DNA from: CAVVSQ01 sp963848825 | GTDB taxonomy: Bacteria; Planctomycetota; Planctomycetia; Gemmatales; Gemmataceae | Length of the DNA stretch: 64,000 nt | Assembly: GCA_963848825.1 (NCBI GenBank) | Contig: CAWKFA010000015.1 | Coordinates: 434,001 to 498,000 of the forward strand | Direction of reading: 5' to 3' | Part shown: in pieces, positions 1 through 9,346 of the stretch | Position numbering within the stretch: position 1 is the stretch's first letter | Layout: the number at the start of each line of letters is the position of its first letter | Translations under genes and position numbers: made by a program | Notes under the pieces: model-generated | What the model saw: only the letters and a program-made list of their open reading frames with translations | Told to the model about the DNA's origin: nothing | Databases searched by the model: none

Positions 1-1559
1 CCATCGGGACGGAAACCCGCCTCGATCTCACGGAGGGCAGCCCGGCAGGCCTGTTCGCTGGGGACGTAAAAGGTCCCTTCGCACCCTTTGTACCAGGCAT
101 GGCCGAAGAGCAGTACAGGTTTGCCGCGGATTAAACCTTCCCAGCCCGTGGTGCCGGTCACCGTGGCGACCGCACGGGCGTTGTCAATGAGCGTGAAAGG
201 ACAGCTATCCATGGGTAGCAGGCGCACGTTCTCGAGGGCCGCCAAATCGTCATAGAACTGGCTGTGACGCGTCAGTTCTCCCGATCCCTTGCGCAGGAAG
301 GTGACAGGGTGCTCCTTGACGCAAACTTGCCAGCCTGCCGGTGCGCACTTGGAGAGCAGGTCGGCTATCAGAAATTGATACGCGAAAACGTCCCCTTCCG
401 GGCAGGTGTTCTTTTCGGGTTGATAATGCAGGGCCAGATAAATGTACGGTTGCCGATGGTCAATCGGCCTGGCCAGCGCGGCGTATTGTTCCTGAAGGCG
501 AATTTTCTTCTTGGCGGCCATCAAGCGATAGATCCAGTATTCCATGCCGGTATAGGCGGCCTTTTCGGGTGGTTCGCCGGCCTGGGCCAGGTAGCTGGTC
601 GGCGCGGGGCCCGACAGGCGAATTCCTATCGGAAGGTTGGCCAGCATGGTCTTGTAGATTTCCTTGGTGCAATAAAGCGCGTCGTCCATGATGCCTGGAT
701 CAATGCGGGTCACGCCATCTTTTTTAAGTTCGTCCACGAGCTGACAGGCAAACCAGCGTGCCTGGAGAACGGTATTGCGAAATTCACGCAGAGGCGCCTT
801 GCAGGTCTCGTAAAGACTCGCCAACCACTTCCAAACGGGTAGCCGCGCTTTTTTCTGCTGTTGAAGGCGCGGCAAATGTTCATCCATCACGCCCTGGAGG
901 TAGCCAGGTTTCCCCTGGGTATAACTGCCCTGGACCTTTTTCAAATAGCTTTCCGACAACGGCGCCAGGGACGTGTCCTTTGGCGACGAGGCGAGCAAGC
1001 GACGGTATTCATTGACAACGACGGTGGAGCAATCCTCGAAGGCAGGGGCCGGGTAAATCAGGCCATCCACCGACGATTCCGCGAAAAGCACCGTCTGGAT
1101 TTGGCGGCGTTTGCAGAGGGTATAGAGAACGAAATCGTAAATGAGGTGCGGCGAGTTCGGGAACAGGACGATCTCGGGCTGATAACGGTCAAGCACGGCT
1201 TGCCAGTAGCGGATATGCCGATGGAACAGGCGCACGCGGTCGGTATAGGTCATCGACTCGTCGGGGTCCATGCGTTCCATCATGCGTAACGCGGTCCGTT
1301 CGCACCCGGCCAGGTCCTTGAGCAGCGGCGCATCCAGGGCGGGAAGTTCAAGCCTGGCCTGTTCCCGGGGGGGAATGCTTTTGACCGCGTCGAAGTTCGA
1401 ATGAAAGCAGATGCCGGGAAAGGTGCGGCGGACCTCGGCTTCAAAGGGAAAATGCCCGGTCCAGTAAACCGGCTGCCAGCCCTGGCGCTGTTGCAGCTTG
1501 GCCGCGACCTCGAGCCAAAAAGGCATCGAACACTCGATGAAGAAGGCTTTTTTGGACAT
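1..1559 (-). CDS. Capsular polysaccharide synthesis-like protein, partial (C-terminus off the window)
   Basis: The reading frame is open from an ATG at 1559 to the left edge, about 519 codons, and I checked it by hand without finding a stop. The start reads MSKKAFFIECSMPFWLEVA. Near the visible end is a VTGTTGWEGLIRGKPVLLFG stretch followed by HAWYKG. That is the look of the capsule polysaccharide synthesis/export family (PF05159, KpsC/KpsS-like), whose members handle surface sugars, often Kdo linkers. The rest of the protein is weakly conserved to my eye, so the exact role is inferred. It is divergent from the nonulosonate-type genes starting at 1683, which fits a surface-glycan locus. The 123 bp between the two starts must hold both promoters. 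Confidence 0.7.
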   Translation of the reverse strand, partial: MSKKAFFIECSMPFWLEVAAKLQQRQGWQPVYWTGHFPFEAEVRRTFPGICFHSNFDAVKSIPPREQARLELPALDAPLLKDLAGCERTALRMMERMDPDESMTYTDRVRLFHRHIRYWQAVLDRYQPEIVLFPNSPHLIYDFVLYTLCKRRQIQTVLFAESSVDGLIYPAPAFEDCSTVVVNEYRRLLASSPKDTSLAPLSESYLKKVQGSYTQGKPGYLQGVMDEHLPRLQQQKKARLPVWKWLASLYETCKAPLREFRNTVLQARWFACQLVDELKKDGVTRIDPGIMDDALYCTKEIYKTMLANLPIGIRLSGPAPTSYLAQAGEPPEKAAYTGMEYWIYRLMAAKKKIRLQEQYAALARPIDHRQPYIYLALHYQPEKNTCPEGDVFAYQFLIADLLSKCAPAGWQVCVKEHPVTFLRKGSGELTRHSQFYDDLAALENVRLLPMDSCPFTLIDNARAVATVTGTTGWEGLIRGKPVLLFGHAWYKGCEGTFYVPSEQACRAALREIEAGFRPD

Positions 1560-1682
1560 GGGGCCTTTTCTGATTCTGGGTCGTTTGGGTAAACTTAGTC
1601 CACGCGCCAAAATTTCGGCTCGCTACGATTAACCCATCCAAAAAGCGGGGTCAAGTGCGTTTGAACCCGGGACAGGTGCCAG

Positions 1683-2739
1683 GTGGCTCATTATCTTTTT
1701 CGCTGTGATGCTTCCCCCGCCATCGGCGTCGGGCATTTCATGCGCTCGAGCGTTCTGGCGGGCGCCTTGCGCGAGACCGGGCACCAGATTCACTTCGCCA
1801 TGCGTGAAACCACGCCTCTGGTCGAGGAAACCCTGGTCCGAGCAGGCTTTTCTTGCCACCGCCTTGTTCCAGCCGTCAGAGGCCCGGCCGGCTTGATGGA
1901 CGAGCTGCCGGGCCTTTGTTCACTGATCGAAGCGTGCGCAAATCACGTGCGTCGCCGTCGATCATTATGAAGCCAATTCCGGTTATTTTTCGCGTCTGCG
2001 CCTTACGGGAGTATTTTTGGGGGCAGTGGATGATCTGGGTAAACGCGATCTGCGCGACGTCCATTGGCTACTCAATCAAAACCTCGGTGCCGACCACCTG
2101 AGCTACCAGGTAAGCCCGAGCTGCCTAAGTTTCCTGGGACCGGAGTACTGTTTATTACGCCCGCAATTCGCCGAGGCACGCGCCCGGCTGGAACGTACTT
2201 TCACGAGCGCCGACCGGAAGGTGCTGCTGACACTTGGAGGTGGCGATGCCTTGCCGAACTACGTGGAGATACTCAAAGGCTTGAATGAGGTGCCACGTTC
2301 CCTGCAGATACGCCTGATTTGGCCCGGTGCGCTGGAGGCTGGCGCGGCGGCGGCACTGGCAAATCTGTCTCGACATAACGTTGAGATTTTGCATAATGTG
2401 GCCACGATGGCGGAGCAAATGACCTGGGCGGATTTGTCCATAAACGGCGGCGGCTCCACCTGCTGGGAGCTTTGCAGTTTGGGAGTGCCCATGCTGGTCC
2501 TGGCGCTGTCTCACGATCAAGAAATGGTGGCGACAGCACTCGCGGGCGCCGGCGCCTGCCGCCGTGTCCAGGGTGAGCAAACGCCAGTTGGCGAAGCCGC
2601 GCGAAACCTGCTCGAGCATCCGCGGGAGCGCGAAGCCCTGTCCGTCAACGGCGCACGAGCGCTTGTCGACGGCCTTGGAGCGAAGCGTGTGGCACGTGCG
2701 CTGGAAGCCGCGGTGAGTACGAGGCGGAAGGATCCATGA
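1683..2739 (+). CDS. PseG-like UDP-sugar hydrolase (frameshifted)
   Basis: PseG removes UDP from UDP-2,4-diacetamido-trideoxy-altropyranose on the way to pseudaminic acid; relatives act in legionaminic acid synthesis. The N-terminus has the family motif FRCDASPAIGVGHFMR (residues 6-21). The C-terminal half has the sugar-nucleotide-binding stretch SINGGGSTCWELCSLGVP. The frame changes by +1 near 1936-1950. After the shift the sequence reads VAVDHYEANSGYFSRL and then DDLGKRD, as expected for the middle of PseG, so the two parts belong to one gene. The stop overlaps the start of the next gene (2736) by 4 bp, indicating one operon. Whether the substrate is pseudaminate- or legionaminate-type cannot be told. 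Confidence 0.8.
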
Positions 2740-3785
2740 AACACCTCCACGTGGGAACGCGGGTCATTGGCGCCGACGCTCCCTGTTACCTCGTGGCCGA
2801 GATCGGCATCAATCATAACGGCGACATGGCCCTGGCCAGGGAAACCATCGACGCCGCGCATCGTGCCGGGGCCGATTCCGTCAAATTCCAGAATTATCAA
2901 ACCGAAGACTTCCTTTCCGACCGGACGCTTGTCTACGAATACCACTCGCAGGGCCAGCGCATCGTCGAGCCGCAATTTGATATGTTCAAGCGCTGCGAAC
3001 TGGGCCCCACGGACCTTCGTGAGTTGCACGCCTATTGCGCGCAGCGCGGCATCGCCTGTCACAGCACGCCGACCAGTGAGCGCGGCATCCAGGACCTGCT
3101 CGATTGTGGGAGTGCCCTACTCAAAAACGGCTCGGACTATCTGACACACTTGCCGCTGATCAAGGCCATGGGCGAATCCGGTCTGCCGACTGTGTTATCG
3201 ACGGGCATGGCCACGCTGGCTGAAATTGACGATGCCGTCCGCGCCTTTCGATCGACCGGCAATGAGCAGCTAGTTCTCCTTCACTGCACTTCCTCGTATC
3301 CAGCGCCGGCCGTGGACGTTCATTTGCGCAAAATGCCCGCGCTCGCGGCGGCCTTCGGTTGCCTGGTTGGCTTCAGCGATCACACCGCGGGTGTAACCGC
3401 GTCGCTGGGAGCGGTGGCGCTGGGTGCTTGCTGGATCGAAAAGCACTTCACTCTGGATAAAAACCTGCCCGGTCCGGACCATGCTTTCTCGGCCGATCCA
3501 CAAGAATTCACGGAACTGGTGCAGGCGGTCCGGTCCCTTGAGGCCGCGCTTGGCCAGAGCCATATCGGGCCTGCCGAGAGTGAAAGCCGTGGTCGTCGCG
3601 ACTTCCGTCTTTCCTGCGTGGCCCGGACGCCATTGCGCAGCGGTCAACGGATCGGTTGGGATGATGTGGCCTTTCGCCGGCCCGGCAGCGGCTTGCCGCC
3701 GGCCCAGGCACATTGGCTAGTCGGGCGGACAGTGCGCCGCGACATCAAGACCGGCGAGATCATAACTCTGGAGGCTTGCGCCTGA
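2736..3785 (+). CDS. NeuB/PseI-like nonulosonic acid synthase
   Basis: 349 residues, uninterrupted. This family condenses phosphoenolpyruvate with an N-acetylated hexose to make nine-carbon sugars (neuraminic, legionaminic or pseudaminic acid). Visible family marks are EIGINHNGD (residues 22-30), STGMATLAEI after the central barrel strand, HCTSSYPAP, GFSDHT and EKHFTLD, all parts of the TIM-barrel active site. The last ~65 residues look like the antifreeze-like SAF domain (RTPLRSGQRIGWDDVAFRRP, then a GEI ending). It lies directly after the PseG-like gene (4-bp overlap) and 1 bp before a methyltransferase. Members from different NulO pathways look alike, so the product is called only as a nonulosonate. 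Confidence 0.9.
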   Translation: MKHLHVGTRVIGADAPCYLVAEIGINHNGDMALARETIDAAHRAGADSVKFQNYQTEDFLSDRTLVYEYHSQGQRIVEPQFDMFKRCELGPTDLRELHAYCAQRGIACHSTPTSERGIQDLLDCGSALLKNGSDYLTHLPLIKAMGESGLPTVLSTGMATLAEIDDAVRAFRSTGNEQLVLLHCTSSYPAPAVDVHLRKMPALAAAFGCLVGFSDHTAGVTASLGAVALGACWIEKHFTLDKNLPGPDHAFSADPQEFTELVQAVRSLEAALGQSHIGPAESESRGRRDFRLSCVARTPLRSGQRIGWDDVAFRRPGSGLPPAQAHWLVGRTVRRDIKTGEIITLEACA

Positions 3786-3786
3786 C

Positions 3787-4492
3787 GTGCCTGAAACTTT
3801 TTGGCTCGCGGAATATGAGAAGAAGGCGGCCCTGCCCGACGCCATAGCCCAGTCGGGAAGGGGCAATTCCTTCCAGGCGGTCGAGTTCCTCTACGTCACC
3901 AGGCAGGTGATCGAGCTTTTGGATCTACGTCCGGACATGCATGTTTTGGACGTGGGCTGTGCCAACGGTCTCTTTGATATTCTCCTCAGCGGCGGCTGCC
4001 GTTCTCTGTTGGCCCTTGAGCCCGTGGCCGCCCTGGCGGAACATGCCCGCAAAAACCTGGCGGGCTGCCCCAATGTCCGGGTCGAGGTTGGCCATGGTGG
4101 CAAGATTCCCGCTGCCGCGGGTCACTTCGAGCGCAGTGCTAATGTTCGGCGTACTGCAACTGGTACCGCCAGCGGAGCTAGATGGCGTTTTCCGGGAGTT
4201 GAAACGCGTGACCAAACCAGGTGGGCAGCTCCTCTTCGGCTCCATACCCGACGCCCAGAAGAAACGGGCCTTTCTTGATCCCTACCTGGCGGGTGTCCGG
4301 CAAGCAACGCACCTGACGGACGACCAAAAACAACAGATCATCACCAGAAATCAAAACGCTTACTGGTATGACTACGAAGACCTGGCCCAAAAATGGCAAG
4401 CGCTGGGAGGACAACCCAGCCAATGCGCACTGTCGGCATTCGATCCGGATGTAGACCAGCGCTTTCATATGCAGGTCATCATCCCGGGGTAA
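3787..4492 (+). CDS. Class I SAM-dependent methyltransferase (frameshifted)
   Basis: The SAM-binding motif I is HVLDVGCANG (around residue 52). After a one-base insertion close to 4131 the neighbouring frame continues with AVLMFGVLQLVPPAELDGVF and RVTKPGGQLLFGSIPD, the usual motif IV and post-motif region. Removing one G at 4131 restores FDAVLMFG, so the gene is best read as one 234-residue protein. It sits between the synthase and the acetyltransferase with 1 and 4 bp gaps, so it probably modifies the same sugar or glycan; that role is inference. Confidence 0.75.
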
Positions 4493-4496
4493 CGCT

Positions 4497-4998
4497 ATGG
4501 ATATCCGCTTGCGCCAGGCGGTCCAGGCCGACCGGTCGACATTATACACCTGGCGCAACGATCCCTGGATCATTCAACACGGCGCCAGGCAAACCGCTGT
4601 CACCTGGGACGAGCACACGCGCTGGTTTGAGAAAGTGCTGACGGAACCGGGACACCTTCTCTTCCTCATCGAGACGATGGCCGGGGAAGGCATTGGTTGC
4701 GTACGGTTCGAACGCCACGGCCAGGCCAGGGCGGAGATCCACATCTACCTTCTGCAAGCCTATATCGGCAAAGGCCTCGGTCCGTTAGCTATTGCCCGGG
4801 CCTGCGCCGCGGCTTTCGAACACTGGCCCACAGTGGAGGCGATTGGCGCGCAGGTGCGCGGCGGCAACCGGCGATCCTGTCTGCGCGTTCGAGCGAGCCG
4901 GCTTTGTGATGGCGGCCGGCGCCACCGTTGACCAGCCGCTCGTTGAATTATTGCAGGCCCGACCTTATGCCCTTTCAGGTGTGGGAGGGCCCACATGA
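4497..4998 (+). CDS. PseH-like GNAT N-acetyltransferase (frameshifted)
   Basis: The start, MDIRLRQAVQADRSTLYTWR, followed by NDPWI, is typical of PseH and related GNAT enzymes that acetylate a 4-amino group on UDP-linked deoxysugars. A +1 shift near 4870-4885 separates this from the C-terminus, which reads AFERAGFVMAAGATVDQ in the next frame and ends at 4998. The FERAGF stretch is a normal GNAT ending. Rejoined length is about 166 residues, as expected for the family. The stop overlaps the aminotransferase start (ATGA at 4995-4998), showing translational coupling. Confidence 0.75.
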
Positions 4999-6085
4999 AG
5001 TTGACGCCGGTGCCGCACAATCGTTTGACGTTTGGCAAGCGTGAGCTAGCCGCAGTCCGCCGAGTGGTCCAAAGCGGCACCTGGGCGGGGCGCCAGGCGG
5101 TCGAGCGCCTTGAACCTGCGCTGGCAAGGAAGGGCGGCGTCGACCATGGCGTGGCGGTTGGTTCCGGCCTGGCGGCGCTACGGTTGACGCTCCTGGGGTT
5201 GGGCGTTGGGGCCGGGGCGGACGTTATCGTGCCCGCTTATTCGTGCGTGGCGTTGGCCAACGCGGTACTGGCGGTAGGCGCCACGCCGCGGATCTGCGAT
5301 GTACAGCCCGACAACTGGAACATTGATCCGGTGGCCGCGCAAGCGGCTGACGAGCCGGACTCGAGCTATCATCGCCGTGAACACGTTCGGCGCGGCCGCA
5401 CCTGTGGATGAGTTAGCGAAACTCGGGCCGCCGGTAATCGAGGATTGCGCGCATGGCTTTGGCGCCTCGGATGGCAAGTTCCCACTTGGATCGCGCGGCC
5501 GTGCCGCGATCTTGTCGTTCTATGCCACGAAGCTAATCGGCGCCGGTGAAGGCGGGGCGGTTTTGACCAGGGACCCAGCGCTGGCCGGGTTTGTCCGGGA
5601 CTGGCGTGATTACGGCGACAAGGCCGCCGACAAAACGCGCCTCAACGACAAGATGACGGACCTGGAGGCCGCCCTGGCATGGTGCCAACTGCAACGCCTG
5701 GACACGTTGATTGACTTGCGCCGCCGAAAAGCAGAGCGCTACCATGAAATCCTTGGCAAGCTGGCCCGGCAGACGGCCGCCTTTCGTCTGCCGCCGCGGG
5801 ACGGGCAAGCTGTCTGGTATCGTTATGTCGTCGCCCTGCGGCGTGGTAGTTTACCCGACATTGTGGCGGCCATGCGGGCCTCGGGAGTTCATGTCGATCT
5901 GCCGGTACGCGCGCTGGTGCGACGATGGCCGTGCCTGGGCTCAGTGCCCACGGTCCGCGCATGCTTACGATCACCTGTTGTCCCTGCCGCTCTATCCGAC
6001 GCTCACGAAACGAGAGCAAGATCGGGTCTGCCGCGTTTTTACGGAAGTCATCCAGGAGTTGGCGAGAAATGGCAAACACAGTTAG
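4995..6085 (+). CDS. DegT/DnrJ/EryC1/StrS-type sugar aminotransferase (two frameshifts)
   Basis: PLP enzymes of this family transfer an amino group to a keto-sugar nucleotide; PseC and LegC are members. The N-terminal third has VGSGLAALRLTLLGLGVGAG and DVIVPAYSCVALANAV. After a +1 shift near 5340-5370 it continues with VNTFGAAAPVDEL, IEDCAHGFGA and SFYATKLIGAGEGGAV, where the Lys near residue 180 is the expected Schiff-base lysine. A second +1 shift near 5900-5940 leads to AYDHLLSLPLYPTLTKREQD and the stop at 6085. Rejoined length is ~362 residues, normal for the family. It overlaps the next methyltransferase start (6069). Confidence 0.8.
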
Positions 6086-6695
6086 CGACGTGCAGCCGAT
6101 CGTGCGCTTTTACGAAGGATTGATCGAGCGCTACGGTCCAACCTACCGCGCCTGCGATTATGGGTCCGCAGGCTCGCAGTCCGCCAAGTTCAAAACTCTG
6201 GCCGACGTCTGCGACCTGACGGGCCAGCGCCTTTTGGACGTGGGCTGTGGTTTTGCCGACTACGCGGATTACCTTGCCAGTCGATATGCGAACGTCGGCT
6301 ATTGCGGCGTTGATATCACTCCACGCATGATTGAGGAAGCCCGGCGCCTGCGCCCGCACCTGGCACTGCGCGTGGCCAATATCCTGGAGGAGCATCCTGG
6401 CCGTGCCGATGTCGTCTCGGCCAATGGCATCTTTTATTTGTTCGGGCCTGGCAGCGCCAGCCGGCGGCGGATGGAAGGATTGATTGCGCGTATGTTCGAG
6501 TTGGCGGATCGCGCCGTCGCTTTCAACTCGCTTAGCACCTGGGCGGCAAATCAGGAGCCCAATGAGTTTTATGCGGACCCCCTGGAGACAGTGCAGTTCT
6601 GTCGAACCCTGACTCCCTGGGTCGCCTTACGGCACGATTACCTCCCCCACGACTTCACCGTTTATCTGTACAAGGGCCAGCGCGAAAAGACTTAG
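6069..6695 (+). CDS. Class I SAM-dependent methyltransferase
   Basis: 208 residues, no break. The ATG at 6069 lies inside the end of the aminotransferase gene. Motif I is RLLDVGCGFADYADYL (around residue 54), followed by GYCGVDITPRMIEEARRL, the acidic strand that binds the ribose of SAM. The remainder keeps a Rossmann pattern with SANGIFYLFG at motif IV. As the sixth gene of the glycan run it probably methylates a sugar or lipid-linked intermediate, but the acceptor cannot be seen. Confidence 0.75.
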   Translation: MANTVSDVQPIVRFYEGLIERYGPTYRACDYGSAGSQSAKFKTLADVCDLTGQRLLDVGCGFADYADYLASRYANVGYCGVDITPRMIEEARRLRPHLALRVANILEEHPGRADVVSANGIFYLFGPGSASRRRMEGLIARMFELADRAVAFNSLSTWAANQEPNEFYADPLETVQFCRTLTPWVALRHDYLPHDFTVYLYKGQREKT

Positions 6696-6703
6696 AAAGC
6701 TGG

Positions 6704-6824
6704 CCGTAGGGTGGGTCAAGCGTACTCGCGCTGACCCACCGAAACACACGGGAATGCAGCGTTTCCGGCCACGTCGTCGTGAACTTCGGTGGGTCAGCGC
6801 GAGTACGCTTGACCCACCCTACGG
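6704..6824. repeat. Perfect 40-bp inverted repeat (dispersed element, copy 1)
   Basis: The arms are 6704-6743 and 6785-6824, identical as reverse complements over 40 bp, with a 41-bp loop. Each arm starts CCGTAGGGTGGGTCAAGCG and carries the core GTACTCGCGCTGACCCACC. A third, degenerate arm follows at about 6842-6880. The same core recurs at 13.4 kb. The element lies in the 205-bp gap between two (+) genes. It resembles a REP/BIME-type or small non-autonomous element; no coding capacity is apparent. Confidence 0.9.
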
Positions 6825-6900
6825 GCAGATCGATTCATCAGTTTCCGTGGGTCAGCGCGATTACGCCTACCCACGCTTCGACAGAGGGAGCCACTGCTTC

Positions 6901-7594
6901 ATGATCGTGTCGATCAATCAACCGGCGTATCTGCCGTGGCCCGGATATTTTCAGCGCATCGCGCGAGTGATTGCCACATCGTTCTCGATCATGTGCAATT
7001 CGAAAAAAACAGCCTCACCAACCGCAACAAAGTGAAAGCTACCTCCGGCCCACAGCTGTTGACAGTTCCCGTAAAAACCAAGGGACTTTTCGGGCAGTTG
7101 CCGATCAACGCGGTAGAGATTGATCCTCTGCAGAAATGGGCCAAAAAACACTGGGAAACGATTCGGCAATGTTATGCCCGAGCGCCCTTTTTTGCCGCTT
7201 ATGACGCATTCTGGCGCGAAATTTATGCCAGGCCCTGGTTAAAGCTGCTCGACCTTTGTGACGCAACCAATGCGTTCTTTATGGAGCAGTTCAAGATCTC
7301 GACCCCGCTGCTCCGCAGCTCGCAAATGCAGCCCACGGGCACCAAAAGCGAGCTGGTTTTGGAATTGTGCCGTAAGGCTGGCGCTCCGTATACCTGTCCG
7401 GCCCGCTCGGGAGAGACTATCTCGACGAAGAGGCCTTCGAAAAGGCGGGACTGAAAGTTCTCTTTCACGATTATGTTTATCCTCACCATGAACAGCTGGG
7501 CAGTGCCTTTGAGCCCAACCTGTCGGCCCTGGATTTACTGATGAATTGTGGCCCAAGCGCACAGCGATTCTTTGAAGGGAGTTTGGCGACGTGA
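6901..7594 (+). CDS. WbqC-like protein (two frameshifts)
   Basis: The start MIVSINQPAYLPWPGYFQRI is the WbqC family (PF08889) signature. After a one-base deletion near 6965 the frame continues IVLDHVQFEKNSLTNRNKV and LTVPVKTKG. After a second deletion near 7385 it continues YLSGPLGRDYLDEEAFEKAG and ends LDLLMNCGPSAQRFFEGS at 7594. All are in the family order, and the total of ~231 residues is the normal length. WbqC proteins are found in O-antigen and surface-glycan loci, with no firmly established reaction that I know. The stop overlaps the next start as GTGA, so the PIG-L gene is coupled. Confidence 0.8.
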
Positions 7595-8276
7595 CTCGAA
7601 CCATCCTCGTAATTGCCGCTCATCCCGATGACGAAGTTTTGGGCTGCGGTGGCACCGCCGCGCGGCTCGCGCACGCGGGCGAGCGCGTCTACCTGGCTAT
7701 TTTTGGCGAGGGCATCACCTCACGCTATGAAGATCCGGCCAGCGCCGACCAGACCATGCTCAAAGCTTTGCACGGCAAGAGTCACGAGGCGGCCCGGCTC
7801 CTCGGCGCCCAAGATCTTTTTCTTTACGGCTTGCCCGACAACCGCTTCGACACGTTACCTCTTCTGGATGTGATCAAGAAAGTGGAAGACCTGGTCCAGC
7901 GCCTGCGGCCGGAAATCTTGTTTACGCACCATCCCGCCGACTTGAACGTCGATCACGTCGTGCTGCACCGGGCGGTCATGACCGCGACACGGCCTTTGGC
8001 TGGTCAGCCCGTGAAGGACATTTATGCGTTTGAAATAGCGTCCTCCAGCGAATGGAGCTTTGGCCAGTTCGAACCGGTTTTCCGCCCCAGCGTTTTCTTT
8101 GATATCGCCGCCACGCTCCAGACCAAGATCGACGCCATGCAGCTCTACGAAAGCGAAGCCCGACCGTTTCCCCATCCACGTTCTCCGGAAGCACTGCGCC
8201 CATCGCCCAGCGCTGGGGTTCCGTGGTGGGGGTCCAGGCGGCGGAAGCCTTTACCTTGATCCGGAGCATTCGCTAG
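7591..8276 (+). CDS. PIG-L family (LmbE-like) deacetylase (frameshifted near the end)
   Basis: Zinc-dependent N-deacetylases of this family remove acetyl groups from GlcNAc-type sugars. AHPDDEVLGCGG (residues 10-21) and the later HHPADLNVDH supply the metal-binding His/Asp residues. The GTG start at 7591 overlaps the WbqC stop. A missing base near 8191 shifts the last ~27 codons; the adjacent frame reads IAQRWGSVVGVQAAEAFTLI and stops at 8276. In this cluster it may deacetylate an amino-sugar intermediate. Confidence 0.8.
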
Positions 8277-8348
8277 AGTTAAAAGAGCGGTGACGTAGGC
8301 GGTCAACGGGGAGCGTTCGGATTGCGGCCAAAGCCGTCGCGAAACCTT

Positions 8349-9292
8349 CTATTCCGTCTGAAAGATGGCGGCAATCAAACGCATGGTAGCCGTGGCCTGC
8401 TCGAGCGTTGGTGCTGGCGATTCCTGGCCTCGCACCGCGTCGATGACTGCCTGCGCCTGGCGCCGAAAACCGGGTTTGAAGTCCCGGTCCCAGGCGGGCA
8501 CCTCAACGGGTTGCAGCCGGCGCTCGCCGGCATTTTGAAACGAAGCCTGTTCCAGAGGGCGCATTTCCCAGCGCCGCGCGGCCGTCGTCACGGTCGCTGC
8601 CCATGGCCCTGGCCCTTGCCAGATGCCTTCATAGATGGCGCGGTCGCCGCTACCGAATTCCACGGTCGCCAGGACGACGGATGTCTCTTGGCCACGCCAG
8701 GGCCAGATCGACTTGACATGCTTGACGCCGCCCCGGCCAAGCAGCGCCAGGTAATCGATTACATGAATCGAGTTGGCGTACATCCAGTTGGCGACGACTT
8801 CGGGCGGATGGCCGATGGCGGCCGCGGCGGCCAGGTTTTGTTGATCTTGCACATGAATGAAACGAGGCTCGGGTGAAGGATTCAAATCCTCCAAAACAGC
8901 CTGGGTGCTGCCCAGAAAACGGCGGTTGAGGCCAACCCAAACGCGCCGTTTCAATGATTGCGCCGCTGTTTGAATGGCCGTGGCATCCGCGAGATTATAA
9001 CCGGCCGGTTTTTCCATGAACACCGACCAGGGAAACTCAAAACAACCCTCGCCAATCTGGCGGGCGGCAAGTTCCGGCACGGCCACGATCACCAGGTCGG
9101 CATGGGTGCGTTCATAAAGCTCTGGAATGGAGCCACAAACCTGGGGTATGTGCAGTTCCTTGGCCAGTGCCTCCGCCCTGCGCGGGTGCGACTGTAAATC
9201 CCGGCGATGGCAACGTCGGCAACGGCCGCGAACGCACGCACATGCTCGCGCACCATGGCGCCGGCGCCAATCACCGCAACGCGTGTCGACAT
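8349..9292 (-). CDS. Gfo/Idh/MocA-family oxidoreductase (frameshifted)
   Basis: The N-terminus MSTRVAVIGAGAMVREHVRA has the NAD(P)-binding GxGxM-type turn. It is in a different frame from the body because of one missing base near 9185-9195. The body has ADLVIVAVPE, VFMEKPAGYNLADA (the conserved EKP step) and a C-terminal beta-sheet half. These enzymes oxidise or reduce sugars or sugar nucleotides. It converges on the PIG-L gene (72 bp apart), so it may serve the same glycan locus, though it is transcribed from the other side. Confidence 0.75.
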
Positions 9293-9346
9293 GCCGGTTT
9301 CTCCTTGGACGGTTCGAAAAGGGGACGGGGTATCCCTGCCCGTTAA

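Noticed and set aside
264..1289. Plus-strand open frames of 80-190 codons at the left edge
   Set aside because: They are shadows of the long (-) capsule-like gene, which I translated by hand without a stop and which has a recognisable family motif.
8860..8900. GGATTCAAATCCTCC, resembling a tRNA T-arm
   Set aside because: It lies inside the Gfo/Idh gene, with no acceptor stem or anticodon arm around it.
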